The translations under genes were made by a program, and so were the position numbers. A model generated the notes under the pieces. The model was not told where the DNA came from. It ran no database searches and saw only the letters and a list, made by a program, of their open reading frames with translations. From assembly GCA_050951505.1 (NCBI GenBank), contig JBMNJE010000011.1:496001-560000 (forward strand): a DNA stretch of 64,000 bases. Reading direction: 5' to 3'. Numbering within the stretch: position 1 is the first letter of the stretch; every line of letters begins with the position of its first letter. The DNA is from DUOA01 sp012839095 (GTDB lineage Bacteria > Bacillota > Clostridia > Caldicoprobacterales > DTU083). Shown in pieces: positions 1 through 8,818 of the stretch.

Positions 1-324
1 TGTCTTTTGTCCAACAATAATCAAGCGAAGGTACAAAAATTTGCTTCGGAACTGAGTGTCATGGCTGCACCTGTCGGGGGAAAACCTCGTTTACGATCTT
101 TTAAGAGTGCTCTGACTGCTCTAAGAGGCGGCACGCACAACACATTGGTCATAGGAGATCAAATTTTCACTGATATTCTGGGCGGAAACCGGGCAGGGCT
201 TTTTACCATTCTGGTCGATCCTATTGACAATAAAGAATTCATAGGAACAAAGTTTACCAGGCTGATGGAACGTATAGTAGCAGGAAGGAGGCCCATATGC
301 AAATCACACCGGCAACCAAGGTAG
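1..324 (+). CDS. YqeG family HAD-type phosphatase, 3' end (5' truncated by window edge)
   Basis: The reading frame is open from base 1 and ends with TAG at 322-324, so only the C-terminal part of about 107 residues is present. The motif VIGDQIFTDILGGNRAG and the following TILVDPI are the C-terminal HAD motif (acidic residues for Mg binding) of the YqeG/YrbI-like HAD-IIIA family. A conserved lysine-containing segment, GGKPR, precedes it at the usual distance. The gene overlaps the start of aroE by 28 bases, which fits the common yqeG-aroE pairing in Firmicutes and suggests translational coupling. The substrate is unknown. The TTG at 7 is in frame but is probably internal, because the N-terminal HAD motif DxD would lie outside the window. 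Confidence 0.8.
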   Translation, partial: CLLSNNNQAKVQKFASELSVMAAPVGGKPRLRSFKSALTALRGGTHNTLVIGDQIFTDILGGNRAGLFTILVDPIDNKEFIGTKFTRLMERIVAGRRPICKSHRQPR

Positions 325-1139
325 TCGGTCTCATTGGGCATCCGGTGGCTCACAGTCTGTCACCTGTTTTGCACAATCATCTTTACCAATCATTGGGACT
401 TGATATGGTGTATCATGCCTTTGATGTATTGCCTGATCAGGTGGAAGCTGCTGCAGCCGGGCTGAAAGCCCTTGGATTCACTGGCTTTAATGTTACCGTT
501 CCCCATAAGGAAGTGGTATATAATCTTCTGGATTGGATTGATGAAGAGGCCGAAATAGTTGGTGCTGTCAATACCGTGAAGATTGAAAACGGACGATTGG
601 AGGGGTATAATACCGACGGGCAGGGGTTCATTCAGTCATTGCATGCATCGGGTTTTTCTGTCAGCAATAAAAAAGTAGTTATGCTCGGCGCAGGCGGGGC
701 CGCCAGGGCCATTGGAATATCTGTCTCTAAAGAAGAACCGGAAGAAATCTGTATTATAAACCGAACTTTCAGCAGGGCTGATAGACTGGCATACTTAATC
801 AACAACCACAAAGGAAGAAGAATTGCCAGAGCCGCTTCAGTTATACCGGCAAATACTGATTTTATTATTAACACAACCTGTCTGGGTATGTGGCCTGATA
901 CAGTTGGAAATCCAATACAGGGATACAGCTTATCAAGTCACATGGTAGTTTGTGATATAGTTTACAATCCCAGGCAGACAGCAATGCTAAAGTATGCAGA
1001 GAAACATGGCTGCAGGGTCTGTGACGGGATGGGAATGCTGATAGGACAGGGAATCAAAGCAGTTGAAATATGGCTGGATACTTCTCTTTCCAAGGATTCC
1101 TGGCAGCTCATGTCCAAGGCAGCCTATAATCATAAGTAA
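297..1139 (+). CDS. aroE: Shikimate dehydrogenase
   Basis: AroE reduces 3-dehydroshikimate to shikimate with NADPH in the cytoplasmic shikimate pathway. At 280 aa it has the normal length. The substrate-binding motif HSLSP (Ser20, Ser22) is at the N-terminus, the catalytic Lys71 lies in TVPHKE, Asn92 in GAVNTV, and Asp107 in NTDGQG. The NADP-binding glycine loop GAGGAAR is at residues 131-137, and the C-terminal signature DGMGMLIGQG is present. The ATG at 297 has AGGAGG a few bases upstream. The downstream genes are not aromatic biosynthesis genes; aroK and aroQ follow only after about 16.7 kb of pilus and related genes. Confidence 0.96.
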   Translation: MQITPATKVVGLIGHPVAHSLSPVLHNHLYQSLGLDMVYHAFDVLPDQVEAAAAGLKALGFTGFNVTVPHKEVVYNLLDWIDEEAEIVGAVNTVKIENGRLEGYNTDGQGFIQSLHASGFSVSNKKVVMLGAGGAARAIGISVSKEEPEEICIINRTFSRADRLAYLINNHKGRRIARAASVIPANTDFIINTTCLGMWPDTVGNPIQGYSLSSHMVVCDIVYNPRQTAMLKYAEKHGCRVCDGMGMLIGQGIKAVEIWLDTSLSKDSWQLMSKAAYNHK

Positions 1140-1167
1140 GTATCATATTCAAAAGGAGGTCATCTGT

Positions 1168-2691
1168 TTGGCAGAGCGGCTGATTGAGCTACTAACGACA
1201 ATGCTGGGGCCGTTTGTTTTTGAGTTTTCCCTGGGGCTCCTGCTCATTTTATGGATTGCACTTTACATTTACTTCCATGTTATTATTTTGAGGCCTGTTT
1301 ACATAAATTTAAAGCAGTTTACTGAGCTTTTATCCGGGCTTGATGATTATAGCAATGAAAACCATCCAAGGATAGAAGAATATATCTACAGCCAAAAAGA
1401 TATAACATTCCTGCGTGATTTATGGAATGAATTCAAAGAAAAGCACAATGATACATCCAATGTAGACCAATGTTTCAATAAACATACTATGGTAACTGCT
1501 CCTGCCAGGAGGAACCAGGCTAAATCATTACCGGCCTTTTTTTTGACCGTAGGGCTGACATTATCATTATTTTGCCTGCTTCTTCGTTTTCCAGCAGCGC
1601 AGCCAGTCTCAGACTTTACCAGTCTTTTGTACACTGCAGTCAGCGAAGTAATCGTAATTGCCTTGTTTTCCATTTTGCTTTCCTTTATAACGGCTATCGT
1701 CAACAGGTATATGTTTAGCAAAGCAGATGCATGGGTATATGAAATTAACAAACTGTTGAAGCGAAAACTGCCTTTATCTGATGAGGAAAGTGAGTTTGAC
1801 AAAATGGCAGCAGCAATAGACAATATGGCCAGCAGTTTGTCCTCATATGCACAATATCAGGCAGATATTCAGCGTAACGGTATGAACCAGCTGGTTGATG
1901 TCTTTCTTGAGAAGCTGCATAGTGAAATGGACGGGCAAATGCAAGTCCTGGGTGAGTCCTTGCAGAGTGTTTCTGAAACGCAGATGCAGCTGGCATCCCA
2001 AACAGGAGTATTTATAAATGAATTGATTAAGGGAACAAGAAACCAAATGCAGGTAAACGAGGTGACTGATTCCATTGTTTCTTCAATAGCAAGATATCAT
2101 GAGCAAATCTCCAGCAGCAGTCAAAGTCTGGCAGGCAGCCTGGAGGACCTGCATATGATATCCCAAACTCTTAACAACATGATCACTTTCAGCAGTGATG
2201 CACTCATGACTGTTAAGCAGGAAAGGGAGAGCCTGAAAGATGAATACGGGAAATACATTCAGGAGATGATTGATTTAATACAAAAATACCGGCAAAGTGC
2301 AGCTGATGAAGTAATACAGGCCATAAACAGATTTACCGATGTTTCCGAGCAATACTTCAATAAGCTGGAAGACACGGTTAACAGGTCAATGCATGAATGG
2401 ATTAATACAAATCAGTCTGCAGTGAAGCATTTTGAGGAAAAAACCCAGGATTTTTACAGTGTATCGAAGGAAGTTTCTCAGCTCCTGGGAGAGATGAACA
2501 ACAGTCTGAGGGAAACTATGAAGGAATTCACTCAGGCGATTGAGAAGGGAACGATAAATACAATAACAGAGTTTGACGAAGGTCTTACGGATATTACCAA
2601 GAGACTGAGCCATACAATAACGGAAATTAGAGACTCAATAGATGAGATTCCTGCTGTTATTAATATGCTGAAAGAAGTTAACAGTGAGTAA
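1168..2691 (+). CDS. MotA/TolQ/ZorA-like membrane protein with long coiled-coil tail
   Basis: The start is TTG 1168, because AAAGGAGGT lies 7 bases upstream; an in-frame ATG at 1063 would overlap aroE and has no such site. The 507-aa product has three likely membrane helices (about residues 16-41, 121-141 and 157-180). A polar stretch with the FLRDLWNEFKEK motif (81-92) lies between the first two. A 320-residue, Gln/Ser/Glu-rich, mostly helical tail follows. This is the ZorA layout: W..EF motif, a Pro-started second helix (LPAFFLTVGL), a third helix with small polar residues, then a long cytoplasmic tail. The polar positions of the second and third helices are partly replaced (SLF where ZorA has GTF). 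The next genes encode an OmpA-domain partner and a ZorC-like protein. Family membership is inferred from layout and short motifs. The alternative is a generic MotA/ExbB-type or chemoreceptor-like coiled-coil protein. Confidence 0.6.
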   Translation: MAERLIELLTTMLGPFVFEFSLGLLLILWIALYIYFHVIILRPVYINLKQFTELLSGLDDYSNENHPRIEEYIYSQKDITFLRDLWNEFKEKHNDTSNVDQCFNKHTMVTAPARRNQAKSLPAFFLTVGLTLSLFCLLLRFPAAQPVSDFTSLLYTAVSEVIVIALFSILLSFITAIVNRYMFSKADAWVYEINKLLKRKLPLSDEESEFDKMAAAIDNMASSLSSYAQYQADIQRNGMNQLVDVFLEKLHSEMDGQMQVLGESLQSVSETQMQLASQTGVFINELIKGTRNQMQVNEVTDSIVSSIARYHEQISSSSQSLAGSLEDLHMISQTLNNMITFSSDALMTVKQERESLKDEYGKYIQEMIDLIQKYRQSAADEVIQAINRFTDVSEQYFNKLEDTVNRSMHEWINTNQSAVKHFEEKTQDFYSVSKEVSQLLGEMNNSLRETMKEFTQAIEKGTINTITEFDEGLTDITKRLSHTITEIRDSIDEIPAVINMLKEVNSE

Positions 2692-2727
2692 ACCTGCAAT
2701 TTAAAATAAGAGAGGAAAAGAAGAAGG

Positions 2728-3552
2728 ATGAGAATAATGCAAAGAGAGAGTTTCATATGGAATCCTTTCAACATAATAACAGCTATTTTTCTCTTCTTCA
2801 TGATAATGTGTCTTTTATTTTTATCAGCATATAATTCAGCACAATTAATGGCGGAGGGCTCAACTGAAGAACCGATCAACCCGGATAATGAGCTGCTTAC
2901 CATGAAAGAAATTCTTGCTGAAAAAGCACTCCTCAATAAACGGGAGTCCAGTTTAAACGAAAAGGAGGAAAGACTAAAAAAACAGGAAGAACGTTTGACT
3001 GATCAGGAAGCCTCATTAAACAAACTGATGGAGGTTCGTACAAAAATAATAAGGCAGCTGGTTGATACATTCTCTCAATCCAATTTAATATTGGAAATAG
3101 ATAAGCAAACCGGTGCAATCCGATTTAGTGACGGAATCTTTTTTGATGCCAGCCGGGATGTCATAAATGAAAATGGTGCAGAGTATTTGAATGAGTTTAT
3201 ACCCGCTTATTTCTCCATTCTGCTCAATGATGATAATCGGGAGTTTATCGCAGAGATTATTATTGAAGGACATACAGACGATGTGGGGAGCTACCTCAGC
3301 AATCTGGAACTGTCTCAAAACAGAGCTCTGGCAGTTGCCAGATTTATACTCCATGATGATTTTCCTGAGTTTGAACATAAGGATATCATTCATAAATATT
3401 TAACAGCCAATGGAAGATCGTACAGCCAGCCTATAATGACTAATGGGGTAATTAACAGGGATAAGTCCAGGAGAGTGGAATTCAAGTTTCGCCTGAAGGA
3501 CGAGGAAACCATAAAGGAAATGCAACAGATATTTGAAAGGACCAATAGGTGA
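2728..3552 (+). CDS. OmpA-domain MotB/ZorB-like membrane protein
   Basis: The product has 274 aa. One membrane helix (about 15-36) is near the N-terminus, a Glu/Lys-rich coiled coil covers about 58-105, and an OmpA-like peptidoglycan-binding domain covers about 125-257. The OmpA signature is clear: GHTDD (181-185), LSQNRALAV (195-203) and SRRVEFKF (248-255). MotB and ZorB use an Asp in the membrane helix to carry protons. Here the aligned stretch reads FNIITAIFLFF, with Asn15 where Asp is expected, and no acidic residue lies in the helix. A stator-like role with the upstream protein is likely from gene order and architecture. A purine-rich site (GAGAGGAAAAG) precedes ATG 2728; ATG 2737 is an alternative. 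Confidence 0.75.
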   Translation: MRIMQRESFIWNPFNIITAIFLFFMIMCLLFLSAYNSAQLMAEGSTEEPINPDNELLTMKEILAEKALLNKRESSLNEKEERLKKQEERLTDQEASLNKLMEVRTKIIRQLVDTFSQSNLILEIDKQTGAIRFSDGIFFDASRDVINENGAEYLNEFIPAYFSILLNDDNREFIAEIIIEGHTDDVGSYLSNLELSQNRALAVARFILHDDFPEFEHKDIIHKYLTANGRSYSQPIMTNGVINRDKSRRVEFKFRLKDEETIKEMQQIFERTNR

Positions 3553-4757
3553 TGGGATACGCTATAGCTTTTCCAGTACTTAAGTTTAACAAGACAGCGG
3601 AATATATCCGAAAAATGCATCCTTATACGAAAGAAATCCCCTTGATGGATATGAAGGATGAGGTGCAGGAATTGCTCAGCCAAATCGACCGGCTGGATGA
3701 AAACAAAATGGCTGATTATGTCTTGTCTCTCCCAAACAGCGACTTGGTACTGATTTTTCATGCACTGTTATATGATATATCTTCATTACAAAGAGAAAGG
3801 CTTTTATTCATTCTGTCACAAAGGATGAAAAAGCGTTTTTTTCATTATAATTGGATCATGCTGCAGGAGCATTATACCAATGCTTCTCTTATAGAGTCTT
3901 TCATTCTGCTTATGAAGTTTATGAAGGAAAAATATCCAATTGAATATAATCGTTCTTTGGCCAGTAAATTATCATTTCCCAGAGGTGATTTGGTAAATCA
4001 GGCCTTAATGGTATTGGATGAAGAACAATGCACATTGAGTGATTTTTTAAAGCGATACAGCTTCATTGAAGGCAGCGCTCTTTCCGGAGCATTGTTGGAG
4101 ACGTATTTTTTACAATGCAGCAAAGAAGGATTTCACAAGAATGCAGATTTATTTATAAAGTGGATCAATACTTTAGACAGCATGCCTTATTCACAAATAA
4201 TTCATTATCTGGATGTTATGAGCATTCTGGATTTCGTGGAAGATATTAACAATTATCTGATTGAGATTATTGGATTACCGGGGCAGAGCGAGCATTGGAA
4301 CAAAATAGAAAAAAGATTTCAGACAAAATTCCTGAAATGGATAAAATTCAAGGATTTGGGAAAATATCTGGGGTTAAATACAGAAAAATTTGTTTTTTGG
4401 AATGATTATTATCATTATGTAGAGAAAGTTGAGTGTTATCCGGAACTGGGCATTTTGTTTTTGCACCTGCCCGGTCATGTGGTAGTTGACTTAAAGGAGA
4501 ACAGCAGTACTTCCTATCTTTATAAAAATAACATCTTTCATGCAGCTTACGAACAATTTGATACTGCCGGCGGATTTGAAGGGAAAAGCAGCTGGCCGTT
4601 GGAATCAGAGGAAAGCATTGAGCCGATTAAGAATGCTATACTGGAAAATAATCATTCTGAAATATACGAGCTGATATATGAAGGAATGGGCAAACTGTAT
4701 ATTCGTGACTATCTGGAATCATATTGTCAGAATAAGAGCATAAAATTAATTTACTGA
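3552..4757 (+). CDS. Uncharacterised protein with possible ZorC-like EH-signature C-terminal region
   Basis: ATG 3552 overlaps the TGA of the OmpA-domain gene (TGATG), so translation is probably coupled; a GTG at 3549 is also in frame. The 401-aa product has no signal peptide or membrane helix. Residues 1-240 are predicted helical and match no family I recognise. Residues about 249-340 contain an RF..KFLKW stretch (255-263), KFVFWNDYYHYV (279-290), FLHLPGHVVVDL (303-314) and SYLYKNNIF (321-329). This order resembles the EH-signature domain (Pfam EH_Signature) that defines ZorC in Zorya defence systems, though the usual Glu of the vvEF strand is Asp here. The assignment rests on pattern memory plus the neighbouring ZorA/ZorB-like genes and needs a profile search. 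No ZorD helicase gene follows; pilB starts 34 bases downstream. Confidence 0.45.
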   Translation: MGYAIAFPVLKFNKTAEYIRKMHPYTKEIPLMDMKDEVQELLSQIDRLDENKMADYVLSLPNSDLVLIFHALLYDISSLQRERLLFILSQRMKKRFFHYNWIMLQEHYTNASLIESFILLMKFMKEKYPIEYNRSLASKLSFPRGDLVNQALMVLDEEQCTLSDFLKRYSFIEGSALSGALLETYFLQCSKEGFHKNADLFIKWINTLDSMPYSQIIHYLDVMSILDFVEDINNYLIEIIGLPGQSEHWNKIEKRFQTKFLKWIKFKDLGKYLGLNTEKFVFWNDYYHYVEKVECYPELGILFLHLPGHVVVDLKENSSTSYLYKNNIFHAAYEQFDTAGGFEGKSSWPLESEESIEPIKNAILENNHSEIYELIYEGMGKLYIRDYLESYCQNKSIKLIY

Positions 4758-4791
4758 TTATACAGATGTACGGCAAAAAAGGAGGGGTTGA

Positions 4792-6474
4792 ATGGTTAAT
4801 CGCAGCAAAAGAGGCTTAGGTGAGATCCTTTTAGAGTCCGGGATTATCACATCCAGCCAGCTGGAAGAAGCATTAATAAAGCAAAAAACAAGCGGAAAAA
4901 GACTGGGAGAGATTCTGATTGCCGAAGGCATCATCAATGAAAAACAATTAATAGAAGCACTTGAATATCAGTTGAAGATACCCTATTTCGATTTTACAAC
5001 CGAGTCCATTCAACCGGAGATTCCCAGACTTATCAGTGAAAGTTTGGCCAGGAGGCATATGCTTATACCCATCAGCAGGGAAGGCAAACAACTGACGGTA
5101 GCAATGGTAGATCCGCTTAACCTATACGCCATCGATGATGTTAATATTGCTACCGGGCTTCAAGTGAAACCTGCTCTGGCATTACGCAGTCATATAGAAA
5201 GCGCCATTGATCGCTATTACGGCAAGGAGAGTGCAGAAAAAGCCGTAGAGGATTTTACGCGGGAGATTGGAATAGAACAGATCAACGAAATAGAAGAAAA
5301 TATACTCAGTGAGATTAATAATGCCCCAGTAGTCAGGCTGGTGGATTCCATAATACAGCATGCAGTTCGTGCAAGGGCAAGCGACATTCATATAGAGCCT
5401 TTTGAAAAGAATATACGGATTAGATTTCGTATTGACGGTGAACTGCAGGAAATAATGACTTCCTCAAAAACCACTCATTCTGCCATTGTAACACGTATCA
5501 AAATCATTGGCAGAATGGACATTGCGGAAAAAAGAATTCCTCAGGATGGACGTGTAGAACTCCAGGTAGACAATAAGGATGTGGACTTACGAATTTCAGT
5601 TCTGCCTACTGTCTATGGAGAAAAGATTGTAATACGCTTATTGGATCGCAGCAGCACGATTATGACCAAAACCCAATTGGGCTTTAGTGAAACCAATATC
5701 AGGATGTTTGACAAACTGATCCAAAGCCCAAACGGAATTATTTTGGTTACCGGTCCTACCGGAAGCGGAAAAACTACAACCCTGTATGCTGTTTTGCAGG
5801 AATTGAATAAAATTAACAGAAATATAATCACAGTGGAAGATCCGGTGGAATATCGATTGGACGGGGTAAATCAGGTGTCAGTAAATGTCAAAGCCGGACT
5901 GACTTTTGCCAACGGACTACGCTCCATTCTGCGCCAGGACCCGGATATTATAATGATTGGAGAGATACGTGATGCGGAAACAGCTGAGATATCAGTACGT
6001 GCAGCAATCACAGGCCATCTGGTTTTAAGTACAATGCATACCAACGATTCGGCGTCCACTGTTTCAAGGCTGGTTGATATGGGTATTGAACCTTATCTTG
6101 TGTCCTCATCAGTTGTAGGTGTAGTAGCCCAACGATTGGTAAAAAAGATTTGCAGTAATTGTAAAGTGGAGTATGAGCCATTATCTTCGGAGAAAGATTT
6201 GCTGAATAAGCCTGATTTAGATGTATTGTATAAAGGAGAAGGATGCAGTTTATGCAATAATACAGGATATAGAGGAAGAACCGCTATACATGAAGTAATG
6301 CTTATGACGAGGGAGATTCGTGAGATGGTAGACAGAAGAGCTTCGATTGATGCTATCAGAGCCGCTTCTGCCAAGTACGGTACGATTACTCTTAGAGACA
6401 GCTGCAGTCAGTTGGTTTGGGAAGGAATTACAACTACCGATGAAATGTTGAAGGTGACATATAGTATAGAATAG
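4792..6474 (+). CDS. pilB: Type IV pilus assembly ATPase PilB (GspE family)
   Basis: This is the hexameric cytoplasmic ATPase that powers pilus extension. Its 560 aa fit the PilB/GspE family. An N-terminal T2SSE_N (MshEN) domain, with the repeated LGEILxxxGxI pattern at about 8-62, precedes the ATPase core. Walker A GPTGSGKTT is at 321-329. The Asp box is VEDPVEYRLDGVNQV, Walker B is DIIMIGEIRDAETAE, and the His box is HLVLSTMHTN. The zinc tetracysteine motif is C454-x2-C457 and C485-x2-C488. ATG 4792 follows AAGGAGGGG. It is followed within 13 bases by pilT and is only 34 bases from the ZorC-like gene, so all may be one transcript. Confidence 0.96.
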   Translation: MVNRSKRGLGEILLESGIITSSQLEEALIKQKTSGKRLGEILIAEGIINEKQLIEALEYQLKIPYFDFTTESIQPEIPRLISESLARRHMLIPISREGKQLTVAMVDPLNLYAIDDVNIATGLQVKPALALRSHIESAIDRYYGKESAEKAVEDFTREIGIEQINEIEENILSEINNAPVVRLVDSIIQHAVRARASDIHIEPFEKNIRIRFRIDGELQEIMTSSKTTHSAIVTRIKIIGRMDIAEKRIPQDGRVELQVDNKDVDLRISVLPTVYGEKIVIRLLDRSSTIMTKTQLGFSETNIRMFDKLIQSPNGIILVTGPTGSGKTTTLYAVLQELNKINRNIITVEDPVEYRLDGVNQVSVNVKAGLTFANGLRSILRQDPDIIMIGEIRDAETAEISVRAAITGHLVLSTMHTNDSASTVSRLVDMGIEPYLVSSSVVGVVAQRLVKKICSNCKVEYEPLSSEKDLLNKPDLDVLYKGEGCSLCNNTGYRGRTAIHEVMLMTREIREMVDRRASIDAIRAASAKYGTITLRDSCSQLVWEGITTTDEMLKVTYSIE

Positions 6475-6487
6475 GTGGTGGATTATA

Positions 6488-7549
6488 ATGGTAAGCATAA
6501 ATGATCTACTGGCGGATGCAGTAAATTCAAAGGCTTCAGACGTTCACCTAACAGTGGGTGTACCTCCTATCATTCGAATAAACGGTATTCTGCATCCATA
6601 TAATGACACAATACTAACATCGGATGATACAAAACATTATATACTTCAGGTACTCAATGAACATGAACGGGAACAGTTGGACAAATATGGTGAATGGGAT
6701 TTATCCTTCTTCCTGCCCGGAGTGGCGCGCTTCCGGGTTAATGCTTACAAGCAGCGCGGCAGTTATGCCATGGCTATCAGAATAGTCAGCATCGACCCGC
6801 CAACTTTGGACGAGCTTGGTTTCCCGGATAGTCTGAAGGAACTGTCAATGAAACCAAGAGGGCTGATTCTGGTGACAGGACCTACCGGGAGCGGCAAATC
6901 CACTACCCTGGCTGCCATGGTGGATCACATTAACAGAAACAGGCGATGCCACATTATTACCCTGGAAGATCCAATTGAATACTTACATAAGCACAATAAG
7001 AGTATTGTTAACCAAAGAGAAATCGGCAGTGACAGCAAGACTTTTGCCAATGGACTTCGTGCTGCCCTTCGTGAAGATCCTGATGTTATTCTGGTAGGAG
7101 AAATGAGGGACATGGAAACAATTTCCACCGCAATTACAGCGGCTGAAACCGGACATCTGGTCATGTCTACCCTCCATACCATGAGTGCTGATCAAACGGT
7201 AGATCGTATCATAGATACATTTCCCGGGCATCAGCAGGCACAGATCAGGACTCAGCTTTCTTTTGTAATTGAAGGCATTATAGCCCAGCAGCTGCTCCCT
7301 CTCAGGAACAATAAAGGCAGAGTAGCAGCGTTGGAAATACTTTTGGCCAACAACGCCATACGTAATTTAATTCGTGAGGGAAGAACACATCAAATACAAA
7401 CAGCTATTCAGACCGGACTAAGGACTGGTATGAGCACCATGGATTATTCCCTAGCAAATTTGGTACGCAGGAATTTAATTACATTGGAAGTTGCCATGGA
7501 ACGTGCAATGGATACAGAGATGCTGAAACAGCATTTGAGAACCGGCTGA
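6488..7549 (+). CDS. pilT: Type IV pilus retraction ATPase PilT
   Basis: PilT powers pilus depolymerisation and retraction. At 353 aa it has typical length and lacks the N-terminal MshEN domain of PilB. Walker A GPTGSGKSTT is at 131-140. The Asp box is LEDPIEYLH, Walker B is VILVGEMRDMETI, and the His box is GHLVMSTLHTMSA. The PilT-specific C-terminal motif AIRNLIREGRTHQI is complete, which separates it from a second extension ATPase. ATG 6488 has a GGTGG site just upstream. It lies between pilB and pilC, so the pilus is probably dynamic (twitching or DNA uptake). Confidence 0.96.
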   Translation: MVSINDLLADAVNSKASDVHLTVGVPPIIRINGILHPYNDTILTSDDTKHYILQVLNEHEREQLDKYGEWDLSFFLPGVARFRVNAYKQRGSYAMAIRIVSIDPPTLDELGFPDSLKELSMKPRGLILVTGPTGSGKSTTLAAMVDHINRNRRCHIITLEDPIEYLHKHNKSIVNQREIGSDSKTFANGLRAALREDPDVILVGEMRDMETISTAITAAETGHLVMSTLHTMSADQTVDRIIDTFPGHQQAQIRTQLSFVIEGIIAQQLLPLRNNKGRVAALEILLANNAIRNLIREGRTHQIQTAIQTGLRTGMSTMDYSLANLVRRNLITLEVAMERAMDTEMLKQHLRTG

Positions 7550-7591
7550 TAAAGATCAAACCGATGCAGTTATGTCGAAAGGGGGATGAAT

Positions 7592-8797
7592 ATGCCTTTA
7601 TTTGAATACAAGGCAATCAGTCAAACCGGTGAAAGCATAACCGGGCGGTACAATGCAAAAACACGTAATGAAATTATGGAAATGCTTCGTAGTAAAAACT
7701 ATCATCCCGTCCAGGTAAAGGAAGTTGGAGGAAGCAAGGATCTCAGTACGCTGAGTGTATTCAACAAAGTCAAAATTAAAGATATAGCTGTATTTGCAAG
7801 ACAGTTTCACGCAATGCTGAATGCCGGTGTGACCATTATTCAGTGTCTGGATATTTTAAGACAGCAAACTGAAAAACAAGCATTTAAGAATGTTATAGAA
7901 AAGGTTTACGAATCAGTCCAAAAAGGCTCAACCCTATCCGAGTCGATGAAGGAACACCGACAAACCTTTCCTGAACTGTTTGTCAATATGGTAGAAGCAG
8001 GAGAAGCCAGCGGAAACCTGGATAGTATCATGGATAGAATGGCTGTTCATTACGAAAAGGAAACCAAGATACAGAACAAAATTAGAGGTGCAATGACCTA
8101 TCCTATTATCCTTGCAGTGGTTTCTGTTGTTGTTGTTGTGTTCATGTTAGTAGCTATCCTTCCTACCTTTCTCAGCATGTTTGAAGGCAGCGGTTTGGCT
8201 TTACCCGGGCCCACCAAATTTTTACTTTCCATTAGCAATGGGATCAGACAGTATTGGTATATAATTTTGATGGTCATAATTGCTGTAGTATATCTGATTC
8301 ACAGATACATCAATACAGAGGAAGGGAGGAAACAATTTGACCGGTTGAAGCTGAAAATGCCGGTAGTCAACAACATGGTGATCAAGGTAGCCACCTCAAG
8401 ATTTACCCGTACATTAGCAACTCTGCTGGCCAGTGGCATCCCTTTGCTGCCTTCAATGGATATAGTGTCCAAAATCGTAGGAAATCGGATTATTTCTGAT
8501 GGCATATTAGGTGTTAAAGAAGATCTGAGAAAAGGCTATGATTTGGCAGGGCCTATCCGTCGACTGGGAATATTCCCGCCTATAGTAGACTCCATGATTC
8601 GAATAGGCGAAGAATCCGGTTCATTGGAGGAAGTGCTGCAGAGGACAGCAGATTTTTATGATGAGGAAGTAGATGTGGCAATACAAAAAATGACATCCAT
8701 GCTGGAACCTCTCATGCTGGTTGTTATGGCAATTGTTATCGGCTTTCTGGTAGTAGCAATGTACCTACCCATGATTGACATGATGCAGACGATATAA
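7592..8797 (+). CDS. pilC: Type IV pilus inner-membrane platform protein PilC (GspF family)
   Basis: PilC is the polytopic platform that couples PilB and PilT to pilin insertion. The product is 401 aa with two GspF (T2SSF) domains. Each has the signature of an amphipathic cytoplasmic bundle followed by membrane helices: VFARQFHAMLNAGVTI and GEASGNLDSIMDRMA in the first, FTRTLATLLASGIPLL and GEESGSLEEVLQRTA in the second. Membrane segments are near residues 168-190, 220-240 and 373-395. ATG 7592 is preferred because AAAGGGGG sits at a normal distance; ATG 7586 is in frame two codons earlier. Confidence 0.95.
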   Translation: MPLFEYKAISQTGESITGRYNAKTRNEIMEMLRSKNYHPVQVKEVGGSKDLSTLSVFNKVKIKDIAVFARQFHAMLNAGVTIIQCLDILRQQTEKQAFKNVIEKVYESVQKGSTLSESMKEHRQTFPELFVNMVEAGEASGNLDSIMDRMAVHYEKETKIQNKIRGAMTYPIILAVVSVVVVVFMLVAILPTFLSMFEGSGLALPGPTKFLLSISNGIRQYWYIILMVIIAVVYLIHRYINTEEGRKQFDRLKLKMPVVNNMVIKVATSRFTRTLATLLASGIPLLPSMDIVSKIVGNRIISDGILGVKEDLRKGYDLAGPIRRLGIFPPIVDSMIRIGEESGSLEEVLQRTADFYDEEVDVAIQKMTSMLEPLMLVVMAIVIGFLVVAMYLPMIDMMQTI

Positions 8798-8818
8798 ATT
8801 AGAAATGAGGTGATCCCA

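Noticed and set aside
1168..3552. Flagellar MotA/MotB stator genes
   Set aside because: The membrane protein has three rather than four helices and a 320-residue tail, the OmpA partner lacks the MotB Asp, and no flagellar genes are near.
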